From Sulfurimonas hongkongensis (GTDB lineage: Bacteria > Campylobacterota > Campylobacteria > Campylobacterales > Sulfurimonadaceae), in assembly GCF_000445475.1 (NCBI RefSeq), contig NZ_AUPZ01000007.1:1-64000 (forward strand): a DNA stretch of 64,000 nt, in the 5' to 3' direction. Below the pieces are notes generated by a model. That model was not told the origin of the DNA. It worked only from the letters and a program-made list of their open reading frames with translations, and did not search any database. Position 1 is the stretch's first letter. The number at the start of each line of letters is the position of its first letter. This document shows positions 54,202 through 63,392 of this stretch, in pieces. Both the position numbers and the translations under genes were made by a program.

Positions 54202-54255
54202 GTTTGTCATTTTACCTATTATGCTATGATGTTGCAAACATTATAAAAGAGATAT

Positions 54256-54825
54256 ATGTCTTACTTTCCAGCTTTTTTAAATCTCCGTACTAAACGAATA
54301 CTCATAATAGGTGGTGGGATTATCGCCTATAATAAGCTTGTGCATCTCTTAGATTTTACAAAAAATATTCATATCATTTCTCAAGAGTTTTGCGATGACA
54401 TGCTCTATACTATAGAGAAAAAATCTCTCTCATATCAGCAAAAAGCTTATAAAGTAGGTGATATAAAAGAGTATGAAATTGTCATTATTGCCATAGATGA
54501 TAGGGCACTTGCAAAAAATATATATGAAGAGTCAAGAGAGTACAAATGTCTTTGCAATAGCGTTGATAACTTAGAGCATTGTGACTTTACTTTTGCTTCA
54601 TACATAAAGCAGGGTGATTTAACTCTAGCCATCTCAACAAATGGCTCGTCACCAGCCTTTGCCAAGCAGTTGAAGATCTACTTAGAGAGTATTATCCCAA
54701 GGGATGTAAGTGGGTTCTTAAAAGAGATGAAAGAACTCCGTGCTACACTTCCAAAAGGAAAAGAGAGAATGAATATGCTTAAAACTAAAGCAAAAAACTA
54801 TATCAAATCATGGAGAAAAATATGA
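54256..54825 (+). CDS. Precorrin-2 dehydrogenase / sirohydrochlorin ferrochelatase-like
   Basis: The 189-residue protein matches the Met8p/CysG N-terminal module: Rossmann start RILIIGGGIIAYNKL, central VDNLEHCDFTFASY with conserved Asn/Asp, and AISTNGSSPAFAKQLK. It makes sirohydrochlorin and perhaps siroheme from precorrin-2, supplying the divergently encoded decarboxylase. ATGA overlap with the next gene. Confidence 0.9.
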   Translation: MSYFPAFLNLRTKRILIIGGGIIAYNKLVHLLDFTKNIHIISQEFCDDMLYTIEKKSLSYQQKAYKVGDIKEYEIVIIAIDDRALAKNIYEESREYKCLCNSVDNLEHCDFTFASYIKQGDLTLAISTNGSSPAFAKQLKIYLESIIPRDVSGFLKEMKELRATLPKGKERMNMLKTKAKNYIKSWRKI

Positions 54826-55199
54826 GCGTAAAAAAAGGACTAATTTTTGGACTACTTTTTGGGTTTTTAGCCCTAGGATACATTGCTATGCAAAGAGCTA
54901 CGCCAGCACACAAAGAAGAGAGAATCTATAAAGCTATCAAAGTTTATAGTCCATATCAATTAGAAAAAAGAATGGGTGGACTAACCATCATCAACACTCA
55001 AACAGGTGACAAAGAAAAGCCAAGTGCAGCTGAAGTACTGCATCGCTTAGATGAGCTTGATAAAGAGTGGGGTAAATCTCACTTAAGAGTAGATGGTAGC
55101 GATCTTTTAATCCTAGGCGAGAACAATCAAACCATAGTAAAAATCTTTATACAAGGTGAAAAAGAGAGAGAATTTCTTAGAAGCTTTTATGGCATCTAA
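54822..55199 (+). CDS. Membrane-anchored hypothetical protein
   Basis: This protein of about 125 residues has one N-terminal transmembrane helix (about 6-24) and a small periplasmic or cytoplasmic alpha/beta domain. ATG at 54822 overlaps the TGA of the previous gene and has GGAGAAAA upstream; an earlier in-frame ATG at 54810 is less suitable. No family is recognised. Confidence 0.7.
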   Translation: MSVKKGLIFGLLFGFLALGYIAMQRATPAHKEERIYKAIKVYSPYQLEKRMGGLTIINTQTGDKEKPSAAEVLHRLDELDKEWGKSHLRVDGSDLLILGENNQTIVKIFIQGEKEREFLRSFYGI

Positions 55200-55208
55200 G
55201 AAGAAATC

Positions 55209-56414
55209 TTAATCTTTTAACTTAAAAGAGTAGTAAAGCGATAGGCAAAGCATAGCAGATGCTACGCTGTATAAAACTGTATAACCAAAAAAGTGTAAAA
55301 GTGCCCCACCAAGTATGGAGAAAAAGAGTCCAAAAGAGACAATATTTATCTGTATAGCTACATAAGTAGGTCGTTTATGCATAGGTGCTATGGAGAGGAT
55401 AAGGTTTCCAGATGCGATGCGGTTTCCATCAAGTGCAGCACCTATGAGAAAAAATATAAAAGCATATTCATAGATGCTAGCTGCTACAAAAGCCATAAGA
55501 ATGGCAACTATCTGCATCATGATGGAGAGATTTGCAGTTAGTCTGTTTTTTCCTTTTCCGCTAAGTCTTCCCCATAAAAAATTACTAAGCATAGCGCCTA
55601 CCATCTGAGTGGTTATCAAACTACCAATAGCCACACCATCAAGCTCTATCTTTGTTTGAGCATCGAGTATGATAAAAGGGAGTGCTATAAGATAGGCATA
55701 GGCTAAAAAGAAGGTTTTTAGCTGGATTTGTAAATCTTTGTCGCCTCTTAGAGTAAGCCATGAGTTGTGTAAAAACCTCCTAAATGAGTTCTCCCTTTTA
55801 GCTACCTCTTCTTTTACTGGCTCATCAATCGTCCCAAATGCGATATAACCCAAACCCATAATAAAAGAGCTAATCATAAAGAGATATCCATAACTATATG
55901 GTGCTTCAAAGGCGTGAATAATCCAACCAGCTAAAGCACCACTAAGAAGCCCGCCAGCTCCACTAAAGAACTGTCTATAAGCCATAGTTTTTCCGCGGAA
56001 TTTATGAGAGAAAATCTTAGCTGTGATATCTTTGAAGTAAATTGCCCCAAAGCCAGCACTAAAAGAGAAGATAAAAAGACCAATACCTATGGAGAAAAGT
56101 GTAAGATTTGGATAATTTTCTCCAAAAAGTATAATGGCCAAACCGATAAAAAACCATGCTAAAAAGCGAATAGCAAAAACTCGCCTCATGTATGGCAGCA
56201 TAAGCTTGTAGCTTTGAGCCTGAAATGCAGCAAAGAGTTGAACAACAACAGCTCCACCACGTAAAAGTGCTGCAAAAAAACCAACAAGCATAGAGCTTCC
56301 ACCAAAGTGATTTACGATGAGAGGCAAGATAGTAGAAGGCTCAGCTATAGTAGTTCCGATAGTTAGAAAAAAACCATGTAAAATATTTCTTATATGGTTT
56401 GAGAATTTATCCAT
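55209..56414 (-). CDS. MFS transporter
   Basis: The protein of about 401 residues has some 11-12 transmembrane helices and a loop MAYRQFFSGAGGLLSG near residue 130, consistent with the major facilitator superfamily. Substrate is unknown. I chose ATG at 56414, one base after the stop of the upstream gene, because the longer frame adds a non-hydrophobic N-terminus overlapping that gene. Confidence 0.85.
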   Translation of the reverse strand: MDKFSNHIRNILHGFFLTIGTTIAEPSTILPLIVNHFGGSSMLVGFFAALLRGGAVVVQLFAAFQAQSYKLMLPYMRRVFAIRFLAWFFIGLAIILFGENYPNLTLFSIGIGLFIFSFSAGFGAIYFKDITAKIFSHKFRGKTMAYRQFFSGAGGLLSGALAGWIIHAFEAPYSYGYLFMISSFIMGLGYIAFGTIDEPVKEEVAKRENSFRRFLHNSWLTLRGDKDLQIQLKTFFLAYAYLIALPFIILDAQTKIELDGVAIGSLITTQMVGAMLSNFLWGRLSGKGKNRLTANLSIMMQIVAILMAFVAASIYEYAFIFFLIGAALDGNRIASGNLILSIAPMHKRPTYVAIQINIVSFGLFFSILGGALLHFFGYTVLYSVASAMLCLSLYYSFKLKD

Positions 56415-56415
56415 A

Positions 56416-57312
56416 CTACTGTAGCATCTCCCATCCCTCATCGATGCTTGAGGCTCTCTGCACCACAAAAAGGTAGATCGCTGCATTTAGTTTTGCAAGT
56501 TTGATGAACTCATCTGATGGGTCCTCTATTTGTTGCAAGGACTCTTGGAGCGTGATGGCATCCCATGACTTTGTGTAGTTGATACCGTAGTGTTCTGGGT
56601 CTACGATGATTTCTTCAACATCTTTGTTGTTGCAAATCCAAAGTCTTCCTTTGCTAAAAAGTTCAGGGGTTCCTTCATTTCCCTGAATGAGTGCAAATCT
56701 TTTGTACTTGTCTGAGTAGATTTCTACATATTTTTGAACAAAAGGTTTGTGAAAAACTCCTGTTATTGCGTACTCGCTATCTGCTACATTTGGAAGTTTC
56801 TCTATAGTATTTAGTCCTGTACGAAGCCCTAAGTTCATACGAATCTCTGTTAAATCACTCATCTCTTTAAAGAACTCGGCTCTATCAAAATAGTAAGCGT
56901 TTTTATTAAGAGGCATATTTGTACAGATATCCTTTACAGTGATGCCACCTTTTGCTGGAGTTAGTTTGTCTCCTACAAGGATAAGGTTTAGTTTTGAGTC
57001 TTCTAAGACTTTTGCGACAAGCGGAAAGATATAAGGGTTATTAACCTTTCCATCAAATGGATAACCTAGCTCTAAAGAGTTTTCAACTCTGCTCTTTTTA
57101 ACATAAGCTTCGCTCGCCTCAACAACGCCTCTAAACTCCGTAGTCGTTTCAGGTTTTAGCCTCCAACCCAAAAGAAAAGCAGCTATCTGCTCGTTTGGCA
57201 CACTTCGATCTAGCATCTGCTTCATCAAATCTTTTGACTCATCAAAACTTAAATCTCTGTTGCCTTTAACCCCTGTCCCTACCGCATGTATATACTTGAA
57301 AAAATCCATCAC
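56416..57312 (-). CDS. TrpD2/YbiB-like phosphoribosyltransferase-fold protein
   Basis: The 298-residue protein resembles the N-terminal helical and central domains of anthranilate phosphoribosyltransferase: LMKQMLDRSVPNEQIAAFLLGWRLKPET and GLRTGLNTIEKLPN. It lacks the glycine-rich PRPP loop (GTGGD) of true TrpD, having only LVGDKLTPAKGG. This points to the nucleic-acid-binding TrpD2/YbiB group, not tryptophan synthesis. Confidence 0.8.
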   Translation of the reverse strand: MMDFFKYIHAVGTGVKGNRDLSFDESKDLMKQMLDRSVPNEQIAAFLLGWRLKPETTTEFRGVVEASEAYVKKSRVENSLELGYPFDGKVNNPYIFPLVAKVLEDSKLNLILVGDKLTPAKGGITVKDICTNMPLNKNAYYFDRAEFFKEMSDLTEIRMNLGLRTGLNTIEKLPNVADSEYAITGVFHKPFVQKYVEIYSDKYKRFALIQGNEGTPELFSKGRLWICNNKDVEEIIVDPEHYGINYTKSWDAITLQESLQQIEDPSDEFIKLAKLNAAIYLFVVQRASSIDEGWEMLQ

Positions 57313-57520
57313 TCTTCCTATTATTAAATATTATATTGCTTTATATTTGCGTCTTTATACTTCGCAGTGGAGCTATTATATTTGTAAAATCTTTATTCCT
57401 CTTTAGAGTATCATCAGTTATAGCTATTTTTACCTATATTTTATGTTTAATAAAAATAATTTTTTTTCTTTATTGTTAAGCCATGTGATAAGTTTCAGTG
57501 ATTTAGATATAAAACTTTGT

Positions 57521-57526
57521 TATAAT
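57521..57526 (+). promoter_or_regulatory. TATAAT box immediately before the PilZ-type gene
   Basis: TTTGTTATAATACTC places a perfect TATAAT only seven bases before ATG 57533, which would give a leaderless message if used. Confidence 0.4.
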
Positions 57527-57532
57527 ACTCTT

Positions 57533-58609
57533 ATGGATGCAAATATTTTAAAAGAGTTTTTAAAGCTTTATAACCAACTTCCATGTGGCATTATGATCTT
57601 TAAAAATGATGACTTATACTTTATTAATAACCATTTGCGGGAGATATTGACACTACAAAACCTTGATGTAGAGAACTCTCTTGATGTCATAGCATCTCTG
57701 TTACATCTGCCCCCTTCTAGTGAAGAACTCCTTGCCTTTTTTTCAAATAAATCTTTTTTCTCCTACAAAGAAAAATATATTCAAATTTCTCACAAAAAAT
57801 ATGAAGAGTATGAAATACTAGTATTTGTAAAACTAGACACATCGGTTTTAGAAGATATCTTTATAAACTTCAAAGAAGCGAGTAAAATTACTATGAAGGA
57901 GATAGAAGATTCTATTTCTGAGCTAAACGAAGAAAATCAAGATTCAAAAATATTAGAGTATTTTGATAAAAAGCGTAATGTTAAAGTAATTGGCATTGTA
58001 CTTTATAAAGGGGTACCACTTATATCTGAAAATATTGTACTTAGAACTTATAGAAATTTACTTGTAGTAAAAATAGAAGATAAACAAATAATCTCTTCGA
58101 CAATAGGTACTACCTGGATTATTAAAACAAAGGACGGTGTGGTTTTTCAAGCTGCAATCAAAAAAGTAAATAATGATAAAAAGCTCATATTTTTATCTAA
58201 TCCAAAAATCATAAAAGATGGCTATCATAAGCGCCAACGCATTAGATACGAACTAAACCATGAACAGACTATAGAGATTTATCTGCATAAGATAAAAACT
58301 ACACTCGACATTGTAGATATTTCTGAAAATTCTTTAAAAGTACTTATAGATAATGCTAGTGTTCTAAAGGACTTAATAGAAAAAAAAGATACTATAGAGG
58401 CTACAATGAAGATAAAAGATAAAACAATAAATCTAACATGTACATTTTTAAAAGAGGGAAAAATATATGATCAAAAAGTAGAAATAATATTTTTATTTAC
58501 ACTTAATGATAGTTCAAAAGTAGTGCTGAATAAATGGTTAAATGAACAACAAATAAAAGTAATTAATAAAATACGCATGTTCAAAAACAATTCAACTCTA
58601 TCTAATTAA
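57533..58609 (+). CDS. PAS-like plus PilZ-like signalling protein
   Basis: The protein of about 358 residues has an N-terminal PAS-like domain (LPCGIMIFKNDDLYFINNHLREIL). A linker follows, and the C-terminal part carries PilZ hallmarks: KRQRIRYEL (RxxxR-type) and DISENSLKVLID (DxSxxG-like, with the Gly missing). PilZ domains bind cyclic-di-GMP; the altered second motif could weaken this. ATG at 57533 is preferred; an in-frame ATG at 57443 adds a hydrophobic stretch without a ribosome binding site. Confidence 0.65.
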   Translation: MDANILKEFLKLYNQLPCGIMIFKNDDLYFINNHLREILTLQNLDVENSLDVIASLLHLPPSSEELLAFFSNKSFFSYKEKYIQISHKKYEEYEILVFVKLDTSVLEDIFINFKEASKITMKEIEDSISELNEENQDSKILEYFDKKRNVKVIGIVLYKGVPLISENIVLRTYRNLLVVKIEDKQIISSTIGTTWIIKTKDGVVFQAAIKKVNNDKKLIFLSNPKIIKDGYHKRQRIRYELNHEQTIEIYLHKIKTTLDIVDISENSLKVLIDNASVLKDLIEKKDTIEATMKIKDKTINLTCTFLKEGKIYDQKVEIIFLFTLNDSSKVVLNKWLNEQQIKVINKIRMFKNNSTLSN

Positions 58610-58710
58610 CAATCTTTTATACTAAAAGAAATTCTTATGTTGACAGGAAACAATATTTTCTTTTTTCATTTATCGTATACTATTTCAAGAAAAAACAATA
58701 GGATATTAAG

Positions 58711-59925
58711 ATGAGATTTTTTATAGGTGCTTTTGCTTTTATAGTACTTCTACTTTTTAGCGTATCTCTACTTCTTCCTACAAAAGAAAAACGCATATTT
58801 AGTGATGATGGACTAAGAGAGGCCGCACTCTCACGAGATATGTCGAGCACGCCAAATAACTACGAAGAGCTTCTAAAACTCTTAAAAATAGACAAAGATG
58901 ATCTTTTTAGAGAAAAAGTTGAGCTTGGACGTGATTTGTACTTTGAAAAAAAGCTCTCAAACAGTAGTGATATTAGTTGTGCCACTTGTCATGTTCTAAG
59001 CAAAGATTTAAAAGATAAAAACATCTTCATAGATGCACTAATTTCTGAAGCAAATGACAAAACCGACTGCGTAGTTTGCCATCTATCAGATCAGAGTGCA
59101 ACTGATAGGTTTGAGACATCTATCGGAGATGGCGGTAGAGAAAATCCTTTCCATTTAAATACACTTACAACTCTAAATGCAGCTTTAGCGAAGTATCAAA
59201 CTTGGGATGGAAGCGTTAAAAGTGTTGAAGAACAGGTTGGGCTCTCTATAAAAGACGCATCACAGATGAATCTCTCGGCAGATGAAGCAGTTGCTAGGTT
59301 AAGTCAAGATGAAAACTATGCTAAAAGATTTCAAGAGGTCTATGGTGAGTTAGATTTTAAAAATATAGAAGATGCCATCGCTGCTTATCTTAAAACTCTC
59401 ATTACTAGAGGTGACTACGATAGGTTTTTAGATGGAGATAATAAAGCTATGAGCACAAAAGCCAAAAAAGGTTTAGCGCACTTTTTAAACTTTGGATGTA
59501 AGGGTTGTCACACTGGAGTTAGTGTTGGTGGGCAAAGTATTCAGAAGTTTCCATTAAGAGACTATAACTCAGTAGTAGATGTTACAAACTCATTTAATGA
59601 GTCTCAAAAAGGGAGAGAAGTGGCTACTTTTGACTTCAATGCTAAGATGTATCACCCTTTTCCTTTTGAAAACAAGGGCGGGTTTATGGGCAAAGATGGA
59701 GAGAGACTCTTTAGAGTCCCAATGCTAAGAAATGTCACAAAAACTTCCCCATATTTTCATAATGGAGGAGTTGCAAAACTTAGAGAAGCTGTGCATCTGA
59801 TGGGCAAACATCAGCTTGGCATGAACTTAACAAATACCCAGATAGATGAGATAGTAGAGTTTTTAAGAGCTTTAGAAGGCAGTGTTGTTGAGTTTGATAT
59901 TCCATCAAAAAAGGGCGAAGTATGA
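58711..59925 (+). CDS. Cytochrome c peroxidase/MauG-like protein with three haem motifs
   Basis: The 404-residue exported protein has an N-terminal membrane/signal segment (residues 5-22). Three CXXCH motifs are visible: CATCH near 89, CVVCH near 122 and CKGCH near 264. Di-haem peroxidases have two; the extra middle motif sits in an insertion. The C-terminal half has the family blocks FRVPMLRNVTKTSPYFHNG and LGxxLTxxQIxxIVEFLRAL. It could reduce peroxide or oxidise another substrate. ATGA overlap with the next gene shows co-translation. Confidence 0.85.
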   Translation: MRFFIGAFAFIVLLLFSVSLLLPTKEKRIFSDDGLREAALSRDMSSTPNNYEELLKLLKIDKDDLFREKVELGRDLYFEKKLSNSSDISCATCHVLSKDLKDKNIFIDALISEANDKTDCVVCHLSDQSATDRFETSIGDGGRENPFHLNTLTTLNAALAKYQTWDGSVKSVEEQVGLSIKDASQMNLSADEAVARLSQDENYAKRFQEVYGELDFKNIEDAIAAYLKTLITRGDYDRFLDGDNKAMSTKAKKGLAHFLNFGCKGCHTGVSVGGQSIQKFPLRDYNSVVDVTNSFNESQKGREVATFDFNAKMYHPFPFENKGGFMGKDGERLFRVPMLRNVTKTSPYFHNGGVAKLREAVHLMGKHQLGMNLTNTQIDEIVEFLRALEGSVVEFDIPSKKGEV

Positions 59926-61739
59926 AAAGCTCATATATGAAAATCTTTATCATTATAATGTTTTTAAGCGGAGTTTTGCAATACAGCATCTTTGATCTTG
60001 ATTGGGAGTATTTTAGAGTTGTGCAAGCTACTCATATCATAGGCTCCATCCTTATCGCTGTTTTCTTGCTTATACCCTATGTTAATATGCATACTTATGA
60101 GTTTATGATAGTAAAAAAAGCAAAGAGTGTGAGTGGAGTTTTACTAGGCATTACACTATTTTTTATCATACTTAGTGGCTTTTATCTCTTTTTTGTCGGA
60201 AACAGAGGAGAAGATGTCTTAGGTTCTCTCTCTTTTTATATCCATCTTTATGGCTCTTTTGTTCTTTTGTACTTTTTGTTCTCTCATGCGAGAAAAAGGC
60301 TTCACACAAAACCTCTAGTGGTACTTTTCTTTGCTCTAAGTATGACCTTTGTAGATAGTACATACGCACAAGAGAAGCTAACAAATATCAAAATTGAAGA
60401 GGGTGTTGATAGATATCATAATGAAGACTGGACATCATCTGCAAAGTGTAAAAGCTGCCATGAAGAGATATTTAATCAGTGGGCTGATTCAAACCATCGC
60501 CATTTAGTTGGAACAAATCCTTACTATATGGTGATGGAAAATTTAGCTGGTGCAGATATGGGGGATGAGTTTAGACAGTGGTGCATGGGTTGTCATAATC
60601 CTAGTGCAGTTACAACTGAGCAAAAAAGAACTACACATGAGATGGATGGAAATTTGATGCCAAATATTTTGTTTGAGAGTGGTTCAAAAAGGCTTTTAGA
60701 TGACTTTAAAGCTCATGGCAATTCAAGACTTGAACAAGGCGTTTCATGTGTTGCTTGTCATAGAATTACAGAGGCCGACTCAAAGGGAAATAGTGCTTAT
60801 GCTCTTAAAATTAGAGATAGAAAAAAGTACGCCTTTGAAGATAGTAGCTCAGGGGTTGAGGCGTGGCTAAGTGAGAAGTTTATAAATTCAAATCCAAAAG
60901 TTCATAAAGATAGCTACTCAAATAAACTCTATAAAAAAAGCTCTTATTGTGCATCTTGTCACGATGAATTTTTGCCAGATGAGTCAAAAAGAGCAGTAGT
61001 CTCTACCTTTAAAGAGTGGCAAGACTCGCCTTATAATAACCCTGATGATCCAACTAAACATAAAGATTGTATAGATTGTCATATGACTTACTTAAAAGAT
61101 GGAGAGTTCGCACCTCTTAAAGGTCGATCAACAGATGGCGGAGTTATAAAAGATGATATAAAAGTTCACTACTTCTCAGGTTCAAACCACTTTTTATCTG
61201 GACTAAAAAGCAAAGAACATGAAGACCAAACCCTGCAACTCCTTCGTACATCCGCAAAGCTTGATGTTGATATAAAAGATACAAATATCTCAGTTGGCGT
61301 TAAAAATGTTGGAGCTGGACATCACTTGCCAACTGGAGTATCTGATTTTAGAGAGCTTTGGCTTGATATTACCATAACAGATGCAAAAGATAGGGTAGTC
61401 TTTAGTAGCGGAAAGCTCCAAGAAGATGGAAACCTAGGAGAGGATGCAAGACCTTTTATGAAAGTATTTGGAGATGAAAACTCTAAACCTGTTGGACTTT
61501 TGTTTTGGAGATATAAAAAACTCTTAAGTGACACTAGAATCCCAGCAGGAGAGAGACGAGTAGAGTCCTACAAGATAGCTGATGCAAAAAATCTAAAATA
61601 TCCTCTAAAAGTAGTTGTAAAACTAAACTTTAGAATCTACCCACAGTGGGTGACTGATGCAGTAAAAAGAGCCTATCCACAGTTGCCAAATCCTGATGTG
61701 GTTTTAGTCGAAAAAATAGAGAAGAGTTTTGAGAAATAG
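59922..61739 (+). CDS. Membrane domain fused to pentahaem cytochrome c
   Basis: The 605-residue protein has four transmembrane helices in the first 145 residues, with His residues in ATHIIGS, FYIHLYGS and FSHARKRLH that could bind b haem. After a cleavage-like STYAQ site, the periplasmic part has five CXXCH motifs: CKSCH (about 176), CMGCH (221), CVACH (276), CASCH (343) and CIDCH (383). A beta-rich C-terminal domain follows. The multihaem part is cytochrome-c554-like. The whole could pass electrons between quinol and periplasm. It overlaps both neighbours. Confidence 0.85.
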   Translation: MKSSYMKIFIIIMFLSGVLQYSIFDLDWEYFRVVQATHIIGSILIAVFLLIPYVNMHTYEFMIVKKAKSVSGVLLGITLFFIILSGFYLFFVGNRGEDVLGSLSFYIHLYGSFVLLYFLFSHARKRLHTKPLVVLFFALSMTFVDSTYAQEKLTNIKIEEGVDRYHNEDWTSSAKCKSCHEEIFNQWADSNHRHLVGTNPYYMVMENLAGADMGDEFRQWCMGCHNPSAVTTEQKRTTHEMDGNLMPNILFESGSKRLLDDFKAHGNSRLEQGVSCVACHRITEADSKGNSAYALKIRDRKKYAFEDSSSGVEAWLSEKFINSNPKVHKDSYSNKLYKKSSYCASCHDEFLPDESKRAVVSTFKEWQDSPYNNPDDPTKHKDCIDCHMTYLKDGEFAPLKGRSTDGGVIKDDIKVHYFSGSNHFLSGLKSKEHEDQTLQLLRTSAKLDVDIKDTNISVGVKNVGAGHHLPTGVSDFRELWLDITITDAKDRVVFSSGKLQEDGNLGEDARPFMKVFGDENSKPVGLLFWRYKKLLSDTRIPAGERRVESYKIADAKNLKYPLKVVVKLNFRIYPQWVTDAVKRAYPQLPNPDVVLVEKIEKSFEK

Positions 61740-62130
61740 TATAAAGTTTTTACTTCTATTGCCACTATTTATCACTACTCTTCAAGCAGATCATGTTAGA
61801 TGGCTGAATGACTTTGACAAAGCCCATCATCAGGCTATTAAACAGAATAAAAAACTTATGGTATTGCTTATAAAAAAAGAGTGTAAAGGGTGTATAGAAA
61901 CTATTAAAACAACCTTCATAAATCAGCCATATATAGAAAAAATAAACAGAGAGTATATTGCAGTGTTAATTACTAAAGACCAAAGAAGTAGTTACCCCAT
62001 AGAGATGCTATATACACTCCAATATCCATCACTATTTTTTTTAGACAATAGAGAACTTTTTGTATGTAAACCAATTAGAGGAGAGATCACTCCAAATGAG
62101 CTAAATAGCTATTTGGAGGAGTGTAAGTAA
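61729..62130 (+). CDS. Exported thioredoxin-like protein
   Basis: The 133-residue protein has a signal peptide (to about residue 20) and a thioredoxin-like fold with CKGC near 52-55 and a cis-Pro-type QYPSLFF loop near 98. It is similar to SoxW/DUF255-type periplasmic thioredoxins. It could keep haem-binding Cys residues reduced during cytochrome maturation. The TTG start lies inside the multihaem gene (11-base overlap). Confidence 0.75.
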   Translation: MRNSIKFLLLLPLFITTLQADHVRWLNDFDKAHHQAIKQNKKLMVLLIKKECKGCIETIKTTFINQPYIEKINREYIAVLITKDQRSSYPIEMLYTLQYPSLFFLDNRELFVCKPIRGEITPNELNSYLEECK

Positions 62131-62150
62131 CTTAACAGGAAGAAGCTTTT

Positions 62151-62516
62151 TTACTTTTGTAGCTCTTCAACAATTGCTTTTCTGAGCTCTTTTAGCTCGT
62201 CCCCTGAAGCCTCATCATCACCTGAAATGTGCTTGTTGTAAACTTTAATAGTTCTAGAGATTGTTTCGCCATTAACAGCTTTTTCAACAATTACAGCGTT
62301 ACTTTTAAACTCAGTTACTCTCCAATTAGTCTTTTTTGCAGCTTCTTTAACCGCTTCAATTGCTTTTTCATTGCTTAAGTTGCCTATATATATAGCTGTT
62401 TTAACTGTAGACTCGTCAGTCTCATCTATTTGAGCACCCATTTTTTTTGAAGTACAGCCAGCTGATAGAACAAGAGCGAGAGTAGAGATTAAAGCCAAGT
62501 TTAAGATTTTGTTCAT
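62151..62516 (-). CDS. Small lipoprotein
   Basis: The 121-residue protein has a signal peptide with lipobox LSAGC (Cys about 21). The mature part is a small alpha/beta domain of about 95 residues, with NLSNEKAIEAVKEAAKKTNWRV-type charge pattern. No function is known. An FNR-type box at 62610-62623 lies upstream and has a suitable -10 for this direction. Confidence 0.8.
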   Translation of the reverse strand: MNKILNLALISTLALVLSAGCTSKKMGAQIDETDESTVKTAIYIGNLSNEKAIEAVKEAAKKTNWRVTEFKSNAVIVEKAVNGETISRTIKVYNKHISGDDEASGDELKELRKAIVEELQK

Positions 62517-62609
62517 TTTATGATCCTTTTTTTAATTTTCTTAATAAAATATAAAACTTTACAAAGAAATTTAACCAATCAATGATATAATAACAATCTT
62601 AAAAAGAAA

Positions 62610-62623
62610 TTGATGTAAGTCAA
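62610..62623. promoter_or_regulatory. FNR-type box between divergent genes
   Basis: TTGAT-GTAA-GTCAA, one mismatch from the palindromic consensus. For the minus-strand lipoprotein gene, TATCAT at 62587-62582 lies at the spacing expected for activation. For the plus-strand 63-residue gene no -10 fits well. Confidence 0.55.
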
Positions 62624-62655
62624 GATTTTAAACTACGTATCAGATAAGGTAAATT

Positions 62656-62847
62656 ATGATTTTAGATGTTGTCATTGTATTGGTTATGGCGGTTCCTATG
62701 CTCCTCTTTGGAGTCTATCCAGGTCTTCTATTAGGGGATTTTTTAGAAAAAAAGCACAATATTGAAGAGGGACTAAAAAGAAAGATTGTTATCATTACAA
62801 CCATAGTTTTTACTATAACTTTATCTTCTATTTTACATTACTTATAA
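62656..62847 (+). CDS. Small membrane protein, 63 residues
   Basis: Two transmembrane helices (about 3-26 and 43-61) are joined by a charged loop. ATG follows AAGGT. No family is recognised. It lies in front of the nor locus and behind an FNR-type box, suggesting expression when oxygen is low. Confidence 0.6.
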   Translation: MILDVVIVLVMAVPMLLFGVYPGLLLGDFLEKKHNIEEGLKRKIVIITTIVFTITLSSILHYL

Positions 62848-62937
62848 TATAATTATTTTTAATGTTCAAACCATTAATGTTTCACAAAGTAACATTAAAT
62901 ATAAAACTTTCCTTAAATTTTAAATTAATCAATCAAA

Positions 62938-62951
62938 TTGATTTATGTCAA
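62938..62951 (+). promoter_or_regulatory. FNR-type box of the nor locus
   Basis: TTGAT-TTAT-GTCAA centred at 62944.5. TAAACT at 62974-62979 is a weak -10 at the distance expected for class II activation of the gene at 63024 and norC. Confidence 0.6.
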
Positions 62952-63023
62952 TCATTTTTAATATAAATAGCACTAAACTACCTTTGATTCTGAAAAATTA
63001 CAACAATTACAAAAGGAGATACA

Positions 63024-63350
63024 ATGATAGAAGAAGTGGTTATGAGACAGGATATAGCTCTAGGTGATTTTTTAACTATCTTTGTATCTTCTGCTCTTGT
63101 TTTAGTATTTGGAGGATTCTATGTTGGTATATATACCGCTGTAAAAGTTAATTTACTTAAAAACTGGACTATGTTCTTAGCATATTCATTTTGGATGTTA
63201 ACTGCCTATTGTTTGTATTTGATGGGAAGTTTAATGCATGTAGGTGAATTTACAGCAAAGGCTTTAGTGGTTGCTGCAATTGGATTGTTATTACTTCCAC
63301 ACGCAGTCTATTTTATGCAGCATCAAGTTCATGAAGAGAATGAACATTGA
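63024..63350 (+). CDS. Small membrane protein of the nor locus
   Basis: The 108-residue protein has three transmembrane helices (about 17-41, 48-70 and 77-98). ATG follows AAAGGAGAT. It lies 42 bases before norC with no terminator, so it is read with it. No assigned function; conservation next to norC would support a role in assembly or activity of nitric oxide reductase. Confidence 0.75.
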   Translation: MIEEVVMRQDIALGDFLTIFVSSALVLVFGGFYVGIYTAVKVNLLKNWTMFLAYSFWMLTAYCLYLMGSLMHVGEFTAKALVVAAIGLLLLPHAVYFMQHQVHEENEH

Positions 63351-63392
63351 TTTACTGCTATATATGTCAACAACAATTTATAGGAGGGCACA

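Noticed and set aside
56416-57312. True anthranilate phosphoribosyltransferase (trpD)
   Set aside because: The glycine-rich PRPP-binding loop is missing and no trp genes are near.
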